Source: Rhodobacterales bacterium UBA3080
Lineage (GTDB): Bacteria > Pseudomonadota > Alphaproteobacteria > Rhodobacterales > Rhodobacteraceae
Length of the DNA stretch: 51,376 nt
Reading direction: 5' to 3'
NCBI GenBank assembly: GCA_002366645.1
Contig: DFBM01000090.1
Coordinates: 1 to 51,376 of the forward strand
The translations under genes and the position numbers were made by a program. Each line of letters opens with the position of its first letter. The first letter of the stretch is position 1. The notes below the pieces were generated by a model. It searched no databases. It was not told the origin of the DNA and saw nothing but the letters and a program-made list of their open reading frames with translations. Positions 33,389-41,086 of this stretch are shown here, piece by piece.

Positions 33389-34138
33389 CTAAAGCGCGCC
33401 GAGACCGCCGTCGATTGCAATGTTTTGCCCTGTCATAAAGCTGTTCGCAGGGTCAGCCGCCCACAATATCGCCTGCACCACTTCGTCCACCGTCGCGAGT
33501 CGACGCATTGGAACGCCACGGGTCATATGCGCTTCGATCTCGGGGTCATCTACCGCGTCGCCTGCCATTGAAGTGGCGGCAAAGCTGGGGCAAATCGCGT
33601 TTACCCGAATGCCTTTGCGGGCATATTCCAGCGCGGCGGCGCGGGTTAAGCCTACGACTCCGTGTTTCGAGGCGCCATAAATCGAAAGCCACGGCGCGCC
33701 GCCCAGTCCGGCGACGGATGCGATGTTGACGATTGCGCAAGCCTCTCCGGTTTCAGCGAATTGTGTTTCCATTGTCGGTAGCTGTGCCTGCATCGCCCAG
33801 AATACGCCAAGCAAGTTGACGTCGACGACCCTCCGACACTCCGCTTCGGTCAAATTCGGGACTTTTGCGGGTGTATGCACAATACCAGCGTTATTTATAG
33901 CAATATCGAGGGAGCCGAAGCGGTCAAGTGCCAGTTTAACCAAGGCGGCAGAGTAGGCGGGATCACTGACATCCCCGACCAATGTGGCCACATCACCTGA
34001 CAGTCCTGCGCCAAGCCCGTCCGACGAAATATCCCCAAGTACGAGTTTCGCGCCAGCCGCAGAAAACTGTTTTGCCGCAGCCGCGCCAAATCCGCCCGCC
34101 GCACCCGTAATCAGGACGGTTTTACCGGCGAAGCTCAT
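33389..34138 (-). CDS. short-chain dehydrogenase/reductase (SDR), first of a pair
   Basis: A 249-residue classical SDR from ATG 34138, which overlaps the stop of the upstream SDR (ATGA). The cofactor loop is TGAAGGFG (11-18), with GDISSD after strand 2 suggesting NAD preference, NNAG (82-85), and the catalytic Ser-Tyr-Lys at S141, Y154 and K158 (YGASK). The C-terminal MTGQNIAIDGGLGAL is typical of FabG-like enzymes. Substrate unknown. Translational coupling to the other SDR and proximity to fadH suggest acyl-CoA or hydroxyacyl chemistry. Confidence 0.88.
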   Translation of the reverse strand: MSFAGKTVLITGAAGGFGAAAAKQFSAAGAKLVLGDISSDGLGAGLSGDVATLVGDVSDPAYSAALVKLALDRFGSLDIAINNAGIVHTPAKVPNLTEAECRRVVDVNLLGVFWAMQAQLPTMETQFAETGEACAIVNIASVAGLGGAPWLSIYGASKHGVVGLTRAAALEYARKGIRVNAICPSFAATSMAGDAVDDPEIEAHMTRGVPMRRLATVDEVVQAILWAADPANSFMTGQNIAIDGGLGAL

Positions 34139-34959
34139 GACATTGCGTTTGCAAATAGGTTTTGGGGGGGCTCGACGCTCATACCGCCATCGAGCGGAAT
34201 GATGGCCCCTGATGTGTACGCCCCGCCGCGACCACATAGAAACAAAGTGGCACCGGCGATATCCTCGGGCGTGCCGACACGACCAATGGGAACATTCGTC
34301 CCGACTTTGGTTTGCCCTTCTTCGCTTCCGATGGCGAACGCCGTCATTTTCGACGGGAACGGACCGGGCGCGAAGGCGTTAACGGTGATGTTCTTGGGGG
34401 CCAGTTCTGCCGCCAGAATTTTGGTCAGATGATGCACTGCGCCCTTCGATACAGCATAGGAATACGCACCTTCGGCCAGCGGGACCGTACCCATGACCGA
34501 ACCAATATTGATAATCCGTGCGGGATCGTTGTCAGCAGCGTTAGCCTTTAGAAGCGGCGTCAGATTGCGTGTCAGAGTAAACATGCCCGAAACATTGATA
34601 TTCATGACCTTTTCCCACGCCGCATGCGGAAAGGACTTATACGGCTCGCCCCAAGTTACGCCGGCGTTGTTCACCAGTATATGCAACTTGTCGGTACGCT
34701 TCAAAACCTCGGCCGTCAGCGCATCAATCGCGGCTTGCGAGCCAACGTCCCCGGCAAAACCCTCCGCCGATCCGGCGGCGCCGAGCGAGTTTAGCTCGGC
34801 AGCTACCGTCTCACATGCTTCGCCTTTGCGACTGGTAATCAGCACATGCGCACCGCCTTGCACCAGTGCTTCGGCAATCATGCAGCCAATGCCGGTCGCA
34901 CCACCGGTAACCAACGCGATTTTGCCGGTAACGCCGAATATGTTGTTAAGATAGGCCAT
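34135..34959 (-). CDS. short-chain dehydrogenase/reductase (SDR), second of a pair
   Basis: A 274-residue classical SDR from ATG 34959, chosen because a strong GGAGGAG site lies just upstream. The cofactor loop is TGGATGIG (18-25), SRKGEACE after strand 2 suggests NADP preference, NNAG is at 97-100, and the catalytic residues are S154, Y168 and K172 (YAVSK). It ends TSGAIIPLDGGMSVEPP. Some fungal and bacterial relatives reduce enoyl/keto-acyl or gluconate-type substrates; I cannot choose. It appears to be the first gene of SDR-SDR-fadH on the minus strand. Confidence 0.88.
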   Translation of the reverse strand: MAYLNNIFGVTGKIALVTGGATGIGCMIAEALVQGGAHVLITSRKGEACETVAAELNSLGAAGSAEGFAGDVGSQAAIDALTAEVLKRTDKLHILVNNAGVTWGEPYKSFPHAAWEKVMNINVSGMFTLTRNLTPLLKANAADNDPARIINIGSVMGTVPLAEGAYSYAVSKGAVHHLTKILAAELAPKNITVNAFAPGPFPSKMTAFAIGSEEGQTKVGTNVPIGRVGTPEDIAGATLFLCGRGGAYTSGAIIPLDGGMSVEPPQNLFANAMS

Positions 34960-35138
34960 GAACTCCTCCACAAGTTTGCGAAGAGACTGCCCAATTATCC
35001 AAAGCAAAGCAATTACAACGCTACGTTTCGGCTCTATGATATCGAGGGCAAAAATTAACCTTTGGGAATCTAACGGCCTTATTGTAGGATTCAACTAGGG
35101 CGAGTAACAGCCCACAACAATTAGTACGGGAGACAGAG

Positions 35139-35390
35139 ATGATCTATTTTATAATAAGTGCGGTTTGCGGCGTTGGCGGGGGCTTGGTTTCGTCCCAAGT
35201 TGCAAGCCAATATTCGCTTGGCCTCGTTGGTAACCTATTTACAGGATTCCTCGGCGGTGTCGTCGCGCATCTTATCACGATACTTGTGCTAGGCGGATCT
35301 GCCTATTCGGTTGCTGCCGTAGGCGGTTTCTTGGGCGGTGTGGTTGTTCGCGTTGCATTTACTGTGATCCGTCAACGGATGGTTAAATAG
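35139..35390 (+). CDS. small glycine-rich membrane protein
   Basis: An 83-residue protein with three hydrophobic, glycine-rich segments (about 3-22, 29-51 and 56-75) and a short basic tail. GGGLVSSQVA, LFTGFLGGVVAHL and VGGFLGGVVVRV give a repeated Gly-Gly pattern similar in style to YeaQ/GlsB-type membrane proteins, but I do not recognise the family. GGGAG precedes ATG 35139. It is alone on its strand, between the SDR operon and dapB, and its stop lies in a 12-base palindrome shared with the dapB stop. Confidence 0.65.
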   Translation: MIYFIISAVCGVGGGLVSSQVASQYSLGLVGNLFTGFLGGVVAHLITILVLGGSAYSVAAVGGFLGGVVVRVAFTVIRQRMVK

Positions 35391-35399
35391 ACTAGTCTA
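35388..35399. repeat. perfect 12-base palindrome containing two convergent stop codons
   Basis: TAGACTAGTCTA is fully self-complementary. It includes the TAG stop of the small membrane protein gene and, on the other strand, the TAG stop of dapB. There is no loop, so it is more likely a protein site or coincidence than a terminator. Confidence 0.6.
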
Positions 35400-36204
35400 A
35401 GCCAAGCACGTCGAGCATGGTGTATTCACCAGGCTTTTGATGTTGTCCCCAGAGCGCGGCCTTAATTGCGCCGCGCGCAAATAACATCCTGTCACTTGCA
35501 ATATGGCGCAGGATGAGGCGCTCGCCTTCGCCTGCGAAAATAACGTCATGCTCGCCAATAACGTCACCGCCACGCAGGGCTGCGAATCCGATATCACCCC
35601 GTTTGCGGGCGCCGGTTTCGCCGTCACGGCCTCGATCCGATACATCTGCAAGGTCGACACCTCGTCCCTCTGCAGCAGCCTCGCCAAGCATTAGGGCAGT
35701 TCCCGAGGGTGCATCGACTTTGTGACGGTGATGCATTTCAACAATTTCGATATCAAAATCCATATCCAGCGCTGCAGCGACTTTTCGGGTTAGCACAGTC
35801 AGCAAATTGACCCCGAGGCTCATGTTACCCGCCCTGACAACAATTGAGTGCCTCGCAGCAGCAGCGATCCTCGCAAGATGACTGCCTTCAAGACCGGTGG
35901 TTCCGATCACGTGTGTGATGCGGGCCTGCGCCGCCAATTCTGAATGCAAAACCGTAGCGCTCGGCGAGGTGAAATCAACGACCGCGTGCGAATGGGCCAA
36001 AACCTCGAGCGGATCGTCTGACACAGCGACACCAACCGGAGCACCGCCAAGGCATTCGCCCAGATCGCGGCCAATCCATTCGTGACCGGCCCTTTCTGTT
36101 ACACCAGCCAGATGCGCATGTTCATTTTCTTCGATCGCTTGAATCAACATCCGACCCATACGACCGGAAGCGCCGACCACCGCAATACCTGTTGTTTCTG
36201 TCAT
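35392..36204 (-). CDS. dapB: 4-hydroxy-tetrahydrodipicolinate reductase
   Basis: A 270-residue enzyme of the lysine/diaminopimelate pathway. The cofactor loop is VVGASGRMGR (11-17 for the glycine part), VIGTTGLEGSHLARI follows, and the catalytic signature is EMHHRHKVDAPSGTAL (HHRxKxDxPSGTA). The C-terminal GEHDVIFAGEGERLILRHIA is also typical. Length fits. Divergent from rbfA across about 100 bases. Its product is needed for both lysine and peptidoglycan. Confidence 0.95.
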   Translation of the reverse strand: MTETTGIAVVGASGRMGRMLIQAIEENEHAHLAGVTERAGHEWIGRDLGECLGGAPVGVAVSDDPLEVLAHSHAVVDFTSPSATVLHSELAAQARITHVIGTTGLEGSHLARIAAAARHSIVVRAGNMSLGVNLLTVLTRKVAAALDMDFDIEIVEMHHRHKVDAPSGTALMLGEAAAEGRGVDLADVSDRGRDGETGARKRGDIGFAALRGGDVIGEHDVIFAGEGERLILRHIASDRMLFARGAIKAALWGQHQKPGEYTMLDVLGLD

Positions 36205-36272
36205 AACGACCCTCGTTGGCTATTTGTTAGATGGTTTAGCGCTCAATTCCGCTAATGCAAAGGGGGGATGAC

Positions 36273-36301
36273 TTGACATAGCGTTGATGCAGGGGGATTA
36301 G
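36273..36301 (+). promoter_or_regulatory. weak candidate promoter ahead of rbfA
   Basis: TTGACA (36273-36278), 17-base spacer, GATTAG (36296-36301). The -35 is perfect and the -10 poor; it would start transcription only a few bases before the rbfA ATG. Alternative promoters in the same gap are possible. Confidence 0.25.
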
Positions 36302-36306
36302 GGGCC

Positions 36307-36714
36307 ATGGCAAAGAAAAGATTTAATACGGGTGCCGGCCCCTCGCAACGGCAGCTTCGCGTTGGCGAACTGATCCGGCGGAAACTCTCGGATATTCTGC
36401 TTCGCGGCGATTTGCACGACGAAGAGCTTGCGCATGTGTCTGTGACTGTGGGCGAGGTGCGCGTGTCGCCGGACCTTCGCAACGCCATTGTGTTTGCTTT
36501 GCCGCTCGGTGGTGTGAATACCGATAGCGTGATCGAGGCCTTGAACCGGAATAAGGGAGAGCTTCGGCATCTGGTTACGCACGGTTTGAAGTTGAAGCAT
36601 GCACCCGAGCTGAAATTTTTAGCGGATCGCAGCTTTGACCAGATGGAAGAGACAAACCGTCTGCTAAGCTCAGCCGAGGTCCGTCGCGACCTTGATCGTG
36701 ATGAAGACGAATAG
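36307..36714 (+). CDS. rbfA: ribosome-binding factor A
   Basis: A 135-residue KH-fold protein that helps mature the 16S rRNA 5' end in 30S assembly. Family blocks: SQRQLRVGELIRRKLSDIL, HVSVTVGEVRVSPDLRNA, and the LRHLVTHGLKLKHAPELKF helix, followed by RSFDQMEETNRLLSS. It starts MAKKRFNTGAGPS. In many bacteria rbfA is followed directly by truB; here a sulfotransferase-like gene lies between, beginning six bases downstream. Confidence 0.94.
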   Translation: MAKKRFNTGAGPSQRQLRVGELIRRKLSDILLRGDLHDEELAHVSVTVGEVRVSPDLRNAIVFALPLGGVNTDSVIEALNRNKGELRHLVTHGLKLKHAPELKFLADRSFDQMEETNRLLSSAEVRRDLDRDEDE

Positions 36715-36720
36715 GCCGAT

Positions 36721-38232
36721 ATGATAAAGGGGCTAGTTCAAAAGTTCCGCAAACCCGAGCGTCGGACGCAGGCGCAACGGATGCTGACACTTAGAAGTGC
36801 TCCGGTATATTATTTGCCGATCACAAAAAGCGGTAGTACCTATCTAAAGAACCTGTTCTATTATCTGGACCATGCAGAAGAACATGCCGCTGGTCACGAC
36901 ATCCATTCGAACGCCATAGACTTGTTGCGTGCAAATTCCGGAGACGAAGAAGCGATCCGGCGAAGCCCGCATGCATTTTCCGTGCTGCGTGATCCGGTTG
37001 ATAGGTTCATTTCACTATACTTTGACAAGATCTATGGTGACGGCCCGCGTAATTTTCCAGATGTTCGCACCTATCTAGCTACTGAAATCGGGTTGAATCT
37101 GACACCCGATCTTAATGCTTTGGATCATCGGCAAAACTGTTATCTTTTGATTGATTGGCTGGCACTAAATCTGGCGTTTAAAACTGACCAGCCCGTCAAC
37201 CATCACTGGCGACGACAGTCGAGCCGGCTTCAACGGGTAAAGGCGCTGGATGTTGCGCATTTGACGCTGGAAGGTCTGAATTGGCAGCTCCCGTTGTTTT
37301 TGGGCGAGGTCTTGCCAAACATTGAAGAGGCGATGGCTGCGGTTAGCGCCGATAATCGAACTGAAAAGCCCTATTCCCGCGCCGATATTGTTGATGCCGA
37401 ATTGCTTGGAAAAATTGAAGCGACCTACGCGCATGACAAAACGCTTTACGACCAGGCAGTCGATCGCTGGCAGCCGTGGCTCGGCTATCACCCGGTCGTG
37501 ACCGGTGACGAAAAGATAAGATGCCTGTCTACCGCAGGTCAGCCGCTGAATTGTGTTGTCACGCCTAAGGTCGGCTGCACCTATCTGCGAAACCTGCTTT
37601 ATTTGATGGAAAACGGCGAGGCCTACCACGACCCGTTACGCATACATCTAGAAGGCTCGTCGCTGGCGACCAGTCTGACCAAGCAGGAACTGGCGGAACA
37701 GGTTAGCTTCTTCGTAGTCCGGAACCCCACCGACCGGTTCGTTTCGTTGTATTTTGATAAGATATACGGATCGGGAGACCGCTCGTTCCATTGGGTCACA
37801 AACCGCCTCGTTCGGCGTAGGGGGTTTGTGCAGGGGCCGGATTTAACAATCGAGCAGCATCAGCACAACTGTATCGCGTTGCTCGGGTACATTGCCCGCA
37901 AGCTGAGGATCGAAGCGCCAGCCGACCAAAATCCGCATTGGTCTGCGCAAGTCGAGACTGTTAAAAAGGCAATCCGGTTTGATATGAAGCCGCTGTTACT
38001 TGAAGATCTGGACAACCAGTTGATCCAGATTGCGGGCGGCCGGATTGAAGGGCTCGAGGGCGCGATGCGCGCGGTGCCGAACAGAAACACCTCGCCAAAA
38101 CTGTTCTCGACCGCGGAATTGGTCACCCCCGAGATCGCCGAACGCATTTCTGCGCTTTATGGCGACGACCAAGCGTTGTATGAGCGCGTGAAACTGGGTT
38201 GGCGAACAACTGGTCAACCGCCAAAATTGTAG
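36721..38232 (+). CDS. tandem two-domain sulfotransferase-like protein
   Basis: A 503-residue protein made of two similar halves, offset by about 245 residues. Each has a 5'-phosphosulfate-binding-like loop (KSGSTYLKNLFY at 36-47; KVGCTYLRNLLY at 283-294) and a 3'-phosphate-binding-like segment (LRDPVDRFISLYFDKIYG at 89-106; VRNPTDRFVSLYFDKIYG at 333-350). This matches Sulfotransfer_2-type enzymes, which move sulfate from PAPS to carbohydrates. There is no signal peptide or membrane anchor. One half could be catalytic and the other regulatory, or both active. It sits between rbfA and truB, six and seven bases from each, so it is probably in their operon. The substrate is unknown. Confidence 0.75.
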   Translation: MIKGLVQKFRKPERRTQAQRMLTLRSAPVYYLPITKSGSTYLKNLFYYLDHAEEHAAGHDIHSNAIDLLRANSGDEEAIRRSPHAFSVLRDPVDRFISLYFDKIYGDGPRNFPDVRTYLATEIGLNLTPDLNALDHRQNCYLLIDWLALNLAFKTDQPVNHHWRRQSSRLQRVKALDVAHLTLEGLNWQLPLFLGEVLPNIEEAMAAVSADNRTEKPYSRADIVDAELLGKIEATYAHDKTLYDQAVDRWQPWLGYHPVVTGDEKIRCLSTAGQPLNCVVTPKVGCTYLRNLLYLMENGEAYHDPLRIHLEGSSLATSLTKQELAEQVSFFVVRNPTDRFVSLYFDKIYGSGDRSFHWVTNRLVRRRGFVQGPDLTIEQHQHNCIALLGYIARKLRIEAPADQNPHWSAQVETVKKAIRFDMKPLLLEDLDNQLIQIAGGRIEGLEGAMRAVPNRNTSPKLFSTAELVTPEIAERISALYGDDQALYERVKLGWRTTGQPPKL

Positions 38233-38239
38233 GAATATT

Positions 38240-39151
38240 ATGGCAAGACGTAAAAAAGGTCGCGCGCTAAACGGATGGCTGGTTGTGGATAAACCGCTCG
38301 GCGTAACGTCGAGCGCGATAGTGAACAAAGCCAAGTGGGCGTTTGATGCGCAGAAGGCCGGCCACGCCGGAACTTTAGACCCAGAGGCGACAGGTGTGCT
38401 GGCGATTGCCTTTGGCGAGGCGACGAAGACCGTCCCCTATGTTACGGATTCGATGAAAGCCTACCGGTTTACGCTCCGGTTGGGACAGGCGACGAACACC
38501 GATGACGGCGAGGGCGAAATAACCCAAGAAAGCGATCTGCGTCCGACGGCGGATGAAATACGCGCAGCATTACCAGCGTTTACCGGTGATATCATGCAAG
38601 TTCCGCCGCAGTATTCCGCGGTTAAAGTCGACGGCGAGCGAGCTTATAAACGTGCCCGCGACGGCGAGGAGATGGAACTGGCGGCGCGGCCCCTATTTGT
38701 GGAAACGCTGGAGTTGGTTGAAATGCCGGACGCGGATCACGCGGTTCTGGAAATGGTGTGCGGGAAGGGTGGCTACGTCCGTTCCATCGGTCGTGATCTC
38801 GGTCAGGCGTTGGGCTGTTTTGCACATGTGGTTCAGTTGCGTCGTGTTTGGGCAGGACCGTTTGAGATATCGGATGGTATATCCTTTGAAACGCTGGATG
38901 AACTTGCCAAAGACCCCAAGTTAGACGAGTTTTTGCTTCCTTTGGAAGCCGGGTTGCACGATCTGCCCGAACTCCCCTGCACACCTGAAGGTGCAGCCAA
39001 ACTGCGTAATGGCAATCCGGGTATGGTTATGACGTCAGACGCCGAATATGGCGACGAGTGCTGGACGTCATTGAATGGCGTGCCGGTGGCGATCGGGGTT
39101 TACAAAGGCGGCGAATTGCACCCAAATCGGGTTTTTGTACTGGAGGACTAA
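38240..39151 (+). CDS. truB: tRNA pseudouridine(55) synthase
   Basis: A 303-residue enzyme making pseudouridine 55 in the T-loop of tRNAs. The signature LNGWLVVDKPLGVTSSAIV is followed by KAGHAGTLDPEATGVL with the catalytic aspartate, then YRFTLRLGQATNTDDGEG, VPPQYSAVKVDGERAYKRAR and GKGGYVRSIGRDLGQALG. Length matches. It starts seven bases after the sulfotransferase-like gene and is followed after three bases by a GNAT gene. Confidence 0.95.
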   Translation: MARRKKGRALNGWLVVDKPLGVTSSAIVNKAKWAFDAQKAGHAGTLDPEATGVLAIAFGEATKTVPYVTDSMKAYRFTLRLGQATNTDDGEGEITQESDLRPTADEIRAALPAFTGDIMQVPPQYSAVKVDGERAYKRARDGEEMELAARPLFVETLELVEMPDADHAVLEMVCGKGGYVRSIGRDLGQALGCFAHVVQLRRVWAGPFEISDGISFETLDELAKDPKLDEFLLPLEAGLHDLPELPCTPEGAAKLRNGNPGMVMTSDAEYGDECWTSLNGVPVAIGVYKGGELHPNRVFVLED

Positions 39152-39154
39152 GGG

Positions 39155-39859
39155 ATGGCAGTTCGCGTCAATCATTTGGGCCAACCGATTGGCGAGAATG
39201 TCGTTTGGCAGGGCGCCAAGATTCCACCGCGGAGCAATATGGAAGGCAAGTATTGTCGACTTGAGTCGATAGATATTGACCGCCACGCACCGGATTTGTT
39301 TGAAGCGTTTTCTGCTGACGAAACCGGTGGGATCTGGACGTATCTTTTTACCGACCCGTTCAAGACCGAACTAGACCTGCGGGAATGGATGGCAACGGCG
39401 TGTCTGGGCGACGACCCTCTGTTTCACGCCATAATCGACAAAGCCACAAACAAGGCGGTCGGATTTGCGACTTTCATGCGGATCGATCCTGCAATGGGGG
39501 TTATTGAAGTCGGTAACATCAACTTTTCCCCCGCGCTTCAACGCAGATCCGCCGCGACGGAAGCGATGTTCTTGATGATGCAGAGAGCCTTCAATGAGTT
39601 GGGCTACCGTCGATATGAATGGAAATGCGATAACCTGAATGCTCCGTCACATAAGGCGGCTAAGCGGCTTGGGTTTACGTATGAAGGTCTGTTCCGGCAA
39701 GCATTGGTCTACAAGGGCCGCAATCGCGATACGGCGTGGTTTTCTATCATCGATTCCGAGTGGCCGGCAATCGAGGCGGCGATGACAGCATGGTTGTCCG
39801 AGGGAAACTTCGATTCAAGCGGGCAACAGATCAAAAGCCTCGGCGAGCTTATGAAATGA
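39155..39859 (+). CDS. GNAT-family N-acetyltransferase (RimJ/RimL-like)
   Basis: A 234-residue acetyltransferase. The acetyl-CoA part shows strands and helices of RimL type: AIIDKATNKAVGFATFMRID, IEVGNINFSPALQRRSAATEA (with an RRSAATEA pyrophosphate loop in place of RGxGxA), FNELGYRRYEWKCDNLNAPS and AAKRLGFTYEGLFRQALVYK, then RDTAWFSIIDSEW. These are hallmarks of enzymes that acetylate amino termini or small amines; the target is unknown. It starts three bases after truB and overlaps the DUF1643 gene by four bases. Confidence 0.9.
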   Translation: MAVRVNHLGQPIGENVVWQGAKIPPRSNMEGKYCRLESIDIDRHAPDLFEAFSADETGGIWTYLFTDPFKTELDLREWMATACLGDDPLFHAIIDKATNKAVGFATFMRIDPAMGVIEVGNINFSPALQRRSAATEAMFLMMQRAFNELGYRRYEWKCDNLNAPSHKAAKRLGFTYEGLFRQALVYKGRNRDTAWFSIIDSEWPAIEAAMTAWLSEGNFDSSGQQIKSLGELMK

Positions 39860-40362
39860 TTACCCGCGAACACACCAAGGGCGATGCACCTTCCATCGCA
39901 AACTATTCGGATTGTGAGCAGTACCGTTACGACCTGACACGAGTCTGGGATGAAGACGGTAAAAAGGTGATGTTCCTAATGCTGAACCCGTCGACCGCGA
40001 CTGAAGTTCAGAATGACCCGACTGTGGAACGTTGCGAGCGGCGCGCTCGCACCTTGGGTTATGGCGCGTTCAGGGTCTGCAATATCTTTGCGTTTCGGGC
40101 AACTGATCCCAAGGTAATGCGGGCGGCGGATGATCCGGTTGGCCCTTTGAATGACGAAGCTATCCGGCAAGGTGTTGACTGGGCCGATGATATGGTTGCG
40201 GCATGGGGTGCGCATGGCGAACATCAGGGCCGGGGCGCAAACGTAGAGGCACTTTTACGCGGAATGCCGGTTTCGCCCAAGCATTTGGGTTTGACAAAGG
40301 CAGGGCACCCAAAGCACCCGCTCTATATCGGATACAAGGTGCAGCCTGATATCTGGTGGTAG
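39856..40362 (+). CDS. DUF1643-domain protein
   Basis: A 168-residue protein from ATG 39856, which overlaps the GNAT stop (ATGA). Characteristic family blocks: YRYDLTRVWDEDGKKVMFLM, LNPSTATEVQNDPTVERCER, ARTLGYGAFRVCNIFAFRATD, WGAHG and the C-terminal SPKHLGLTKAGHPKHPLYIG. DUF1643 proteins are small, widespread and uncharacterised. Coupling to a GNAT gene suggests joint expression. A degraded copy of the 3' end of a second DUF1643 gene occurs about 0.5 kb downstream. Confidence 0.88.
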   Translation: MITREHTKGDAPSIANYSDCEQYRYDLTRVWDEDGKKVMFLMLNPSTATEVQNDPTVERCERRARTLGYGAFRVCNIFAFRATDPKVMRAADDPVGPLNDEAIRQGVDWADDMVAAWGAHGEHQGRGANVEALLRGMPVSPKHLGLTKAGHPKHPLYIGYKVQPDIWW

Positions 40363-40383
40363 GTAACGGCGGGCTCAGGTTTA

Positions 40384-40707
40384 TTATAGAACAGACACTA
40401 AAACAGCCTTTCCATCCGTAAAGAAGGCGTCGCCGGCAAAGCTTTGCCCAAGAACGGGCGGAATTAGTTGGAATATCATTTGTTGGGCAGCAGCTCCCGC
40501 CGAAAGCAGATCACGTATTAGCTAGTCCCTCTCTTTGTCGATATTCGGGTCTATGTGATGCGTAAACCCCCACTTTACACCGTCATCAAAGCTCGCGGTG
40601 CCAACGTATATCTGCATGCCATCTATTGCTCGAAACCCAGTCCGCCAAAAACGCGCATGATGGCGTTGCCATCCAAGTGACTTCTCACGAGGGTTTCGAT
40701 CAGATTG
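40384..40707 (-). pseudogene. decayed LssY_C-type gene, C-terminal remnant
   Basis: On the minus strand one frame reads RHHARFWRTG, MQIYVGTASFDDGVKWG (from 40617), THHIDPNIDKERD, an in-frame TAG at 40522-40524, then LIRDLLSAGAAAQQ, PPVLGQSFAGDAFFTDG and a TAA at 40384-40386. The order HHxRFWR, VGTASFD, THHIDPxIDxERD, GDxFFTDG matches the LssY C-terminal domain as I know it. A further stop at 40708-40710 and loss of any upstream frame show that the 5' part is gone. This looks like a non-functional relic rather than a gene. LssY_C proteins are membrane-associated and of uncertain function. Confidence 0.7.
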
Positions 40708-40829
40708 CTATACTACGCTTAGACTTGATCGAAGCTAATAGAAGGGTCGGAGTTCGGTTTAGTCAAAAGCGCGTTCGCTATCTGTTACTGTGGCGAAAGT
40801 CCTGTCGCCCTAATTTTCTTCCCATCCGT
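40708..40829. other. non-coding gap between two gene relics
   Basis: About 120 bases between the LssY_C-type relic and the DUF1643 relic. Stops occur in all frames and I see no RNA gene, promoter or repeat. Some of it may be older, unrecognisable parts of either relic. Confidence 0.5.
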
Positions 40830-40939
40830 GTGGAGACCCACTTTGCGCGCATATCGCCTAAGCATTTGGATTTGACCAAGGGGGTGCTCCCAAAACTCCG
40901 CTCCATATAAGATATAAGGTTGAACCGGAAAACCATTGG
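40830..40939 (+). pseudogene. 3' fragment of a second DUF1643 gene, frameshifted
   Basis: The plus strand reads SPKHLDLTKG and, after a one-base deletion near 40898-40906, LHIRYKVEPENHW. These align with SPKHLGLTKA and LYIGYKVQPDIWW at the end of the intact DUF1643 gene at 39856-40362. DNA similarity is evident over about 100 bases. The 5' part of the copy is missing. It could come from a partial duplication of the neighbouring gene or from a different DUF1643 gene brought in with the LssY_C-type relic; its divergence favours an old event. Confidence 0.75.
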
Positions 40940-41053
40940 AGACACCATATGGTGTGACCTTTCGAGTTGTGTCACCTGTATTTAGTACTTTGAATTGACT
41001 CTGAAAATTATATGAGTCACACATAATAAGGTCCGCCGCCACAACTTCAAGAA

Positions 41054-41068
41054 GAAGCTATAAGCTTC
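41054..41068 (+). promoter_or_regulatory. short hairpin just before the small-protein ribosome binding site
   Basis: GAAGCT-ATA-AGCTTC, a six-pair stem with a three-base loop, ending one base before the extended Shine-Dalgarno of the 36-residue gene. It might protect or position the 5' end of that mRNA. Confidence 0.4.
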
Positions 41069-41069
41069 G

Positions 41070-41082
41070 GAAAGGAGGTGAT
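41070..41082 (+). promoter_or_regulatory. extended Shine-Dalgarno sequence
   Basis: GAAAGGAGGTGAT matches 13 bases complementary to the 3' end of 16S rRNA (ATCACCTCCTTTC). The AGGAGG core (41073-41078) is eight bases before ATG 41087 and only two before ATG 41081, which decides the start in favour of 41087. Confidence 0.7.
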
Positions 41083-41086
41083 GCAG

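Noticed and set aside
41070..41086. Possible fragment of the 16S rRNA 3' end in antisense
   Set aside because: The match to the complement of the 16S tail is about 15 of 16 bases and then stops abruptly. An extended Shine-Dalgarno before a clean 36-codon frame explains it better.
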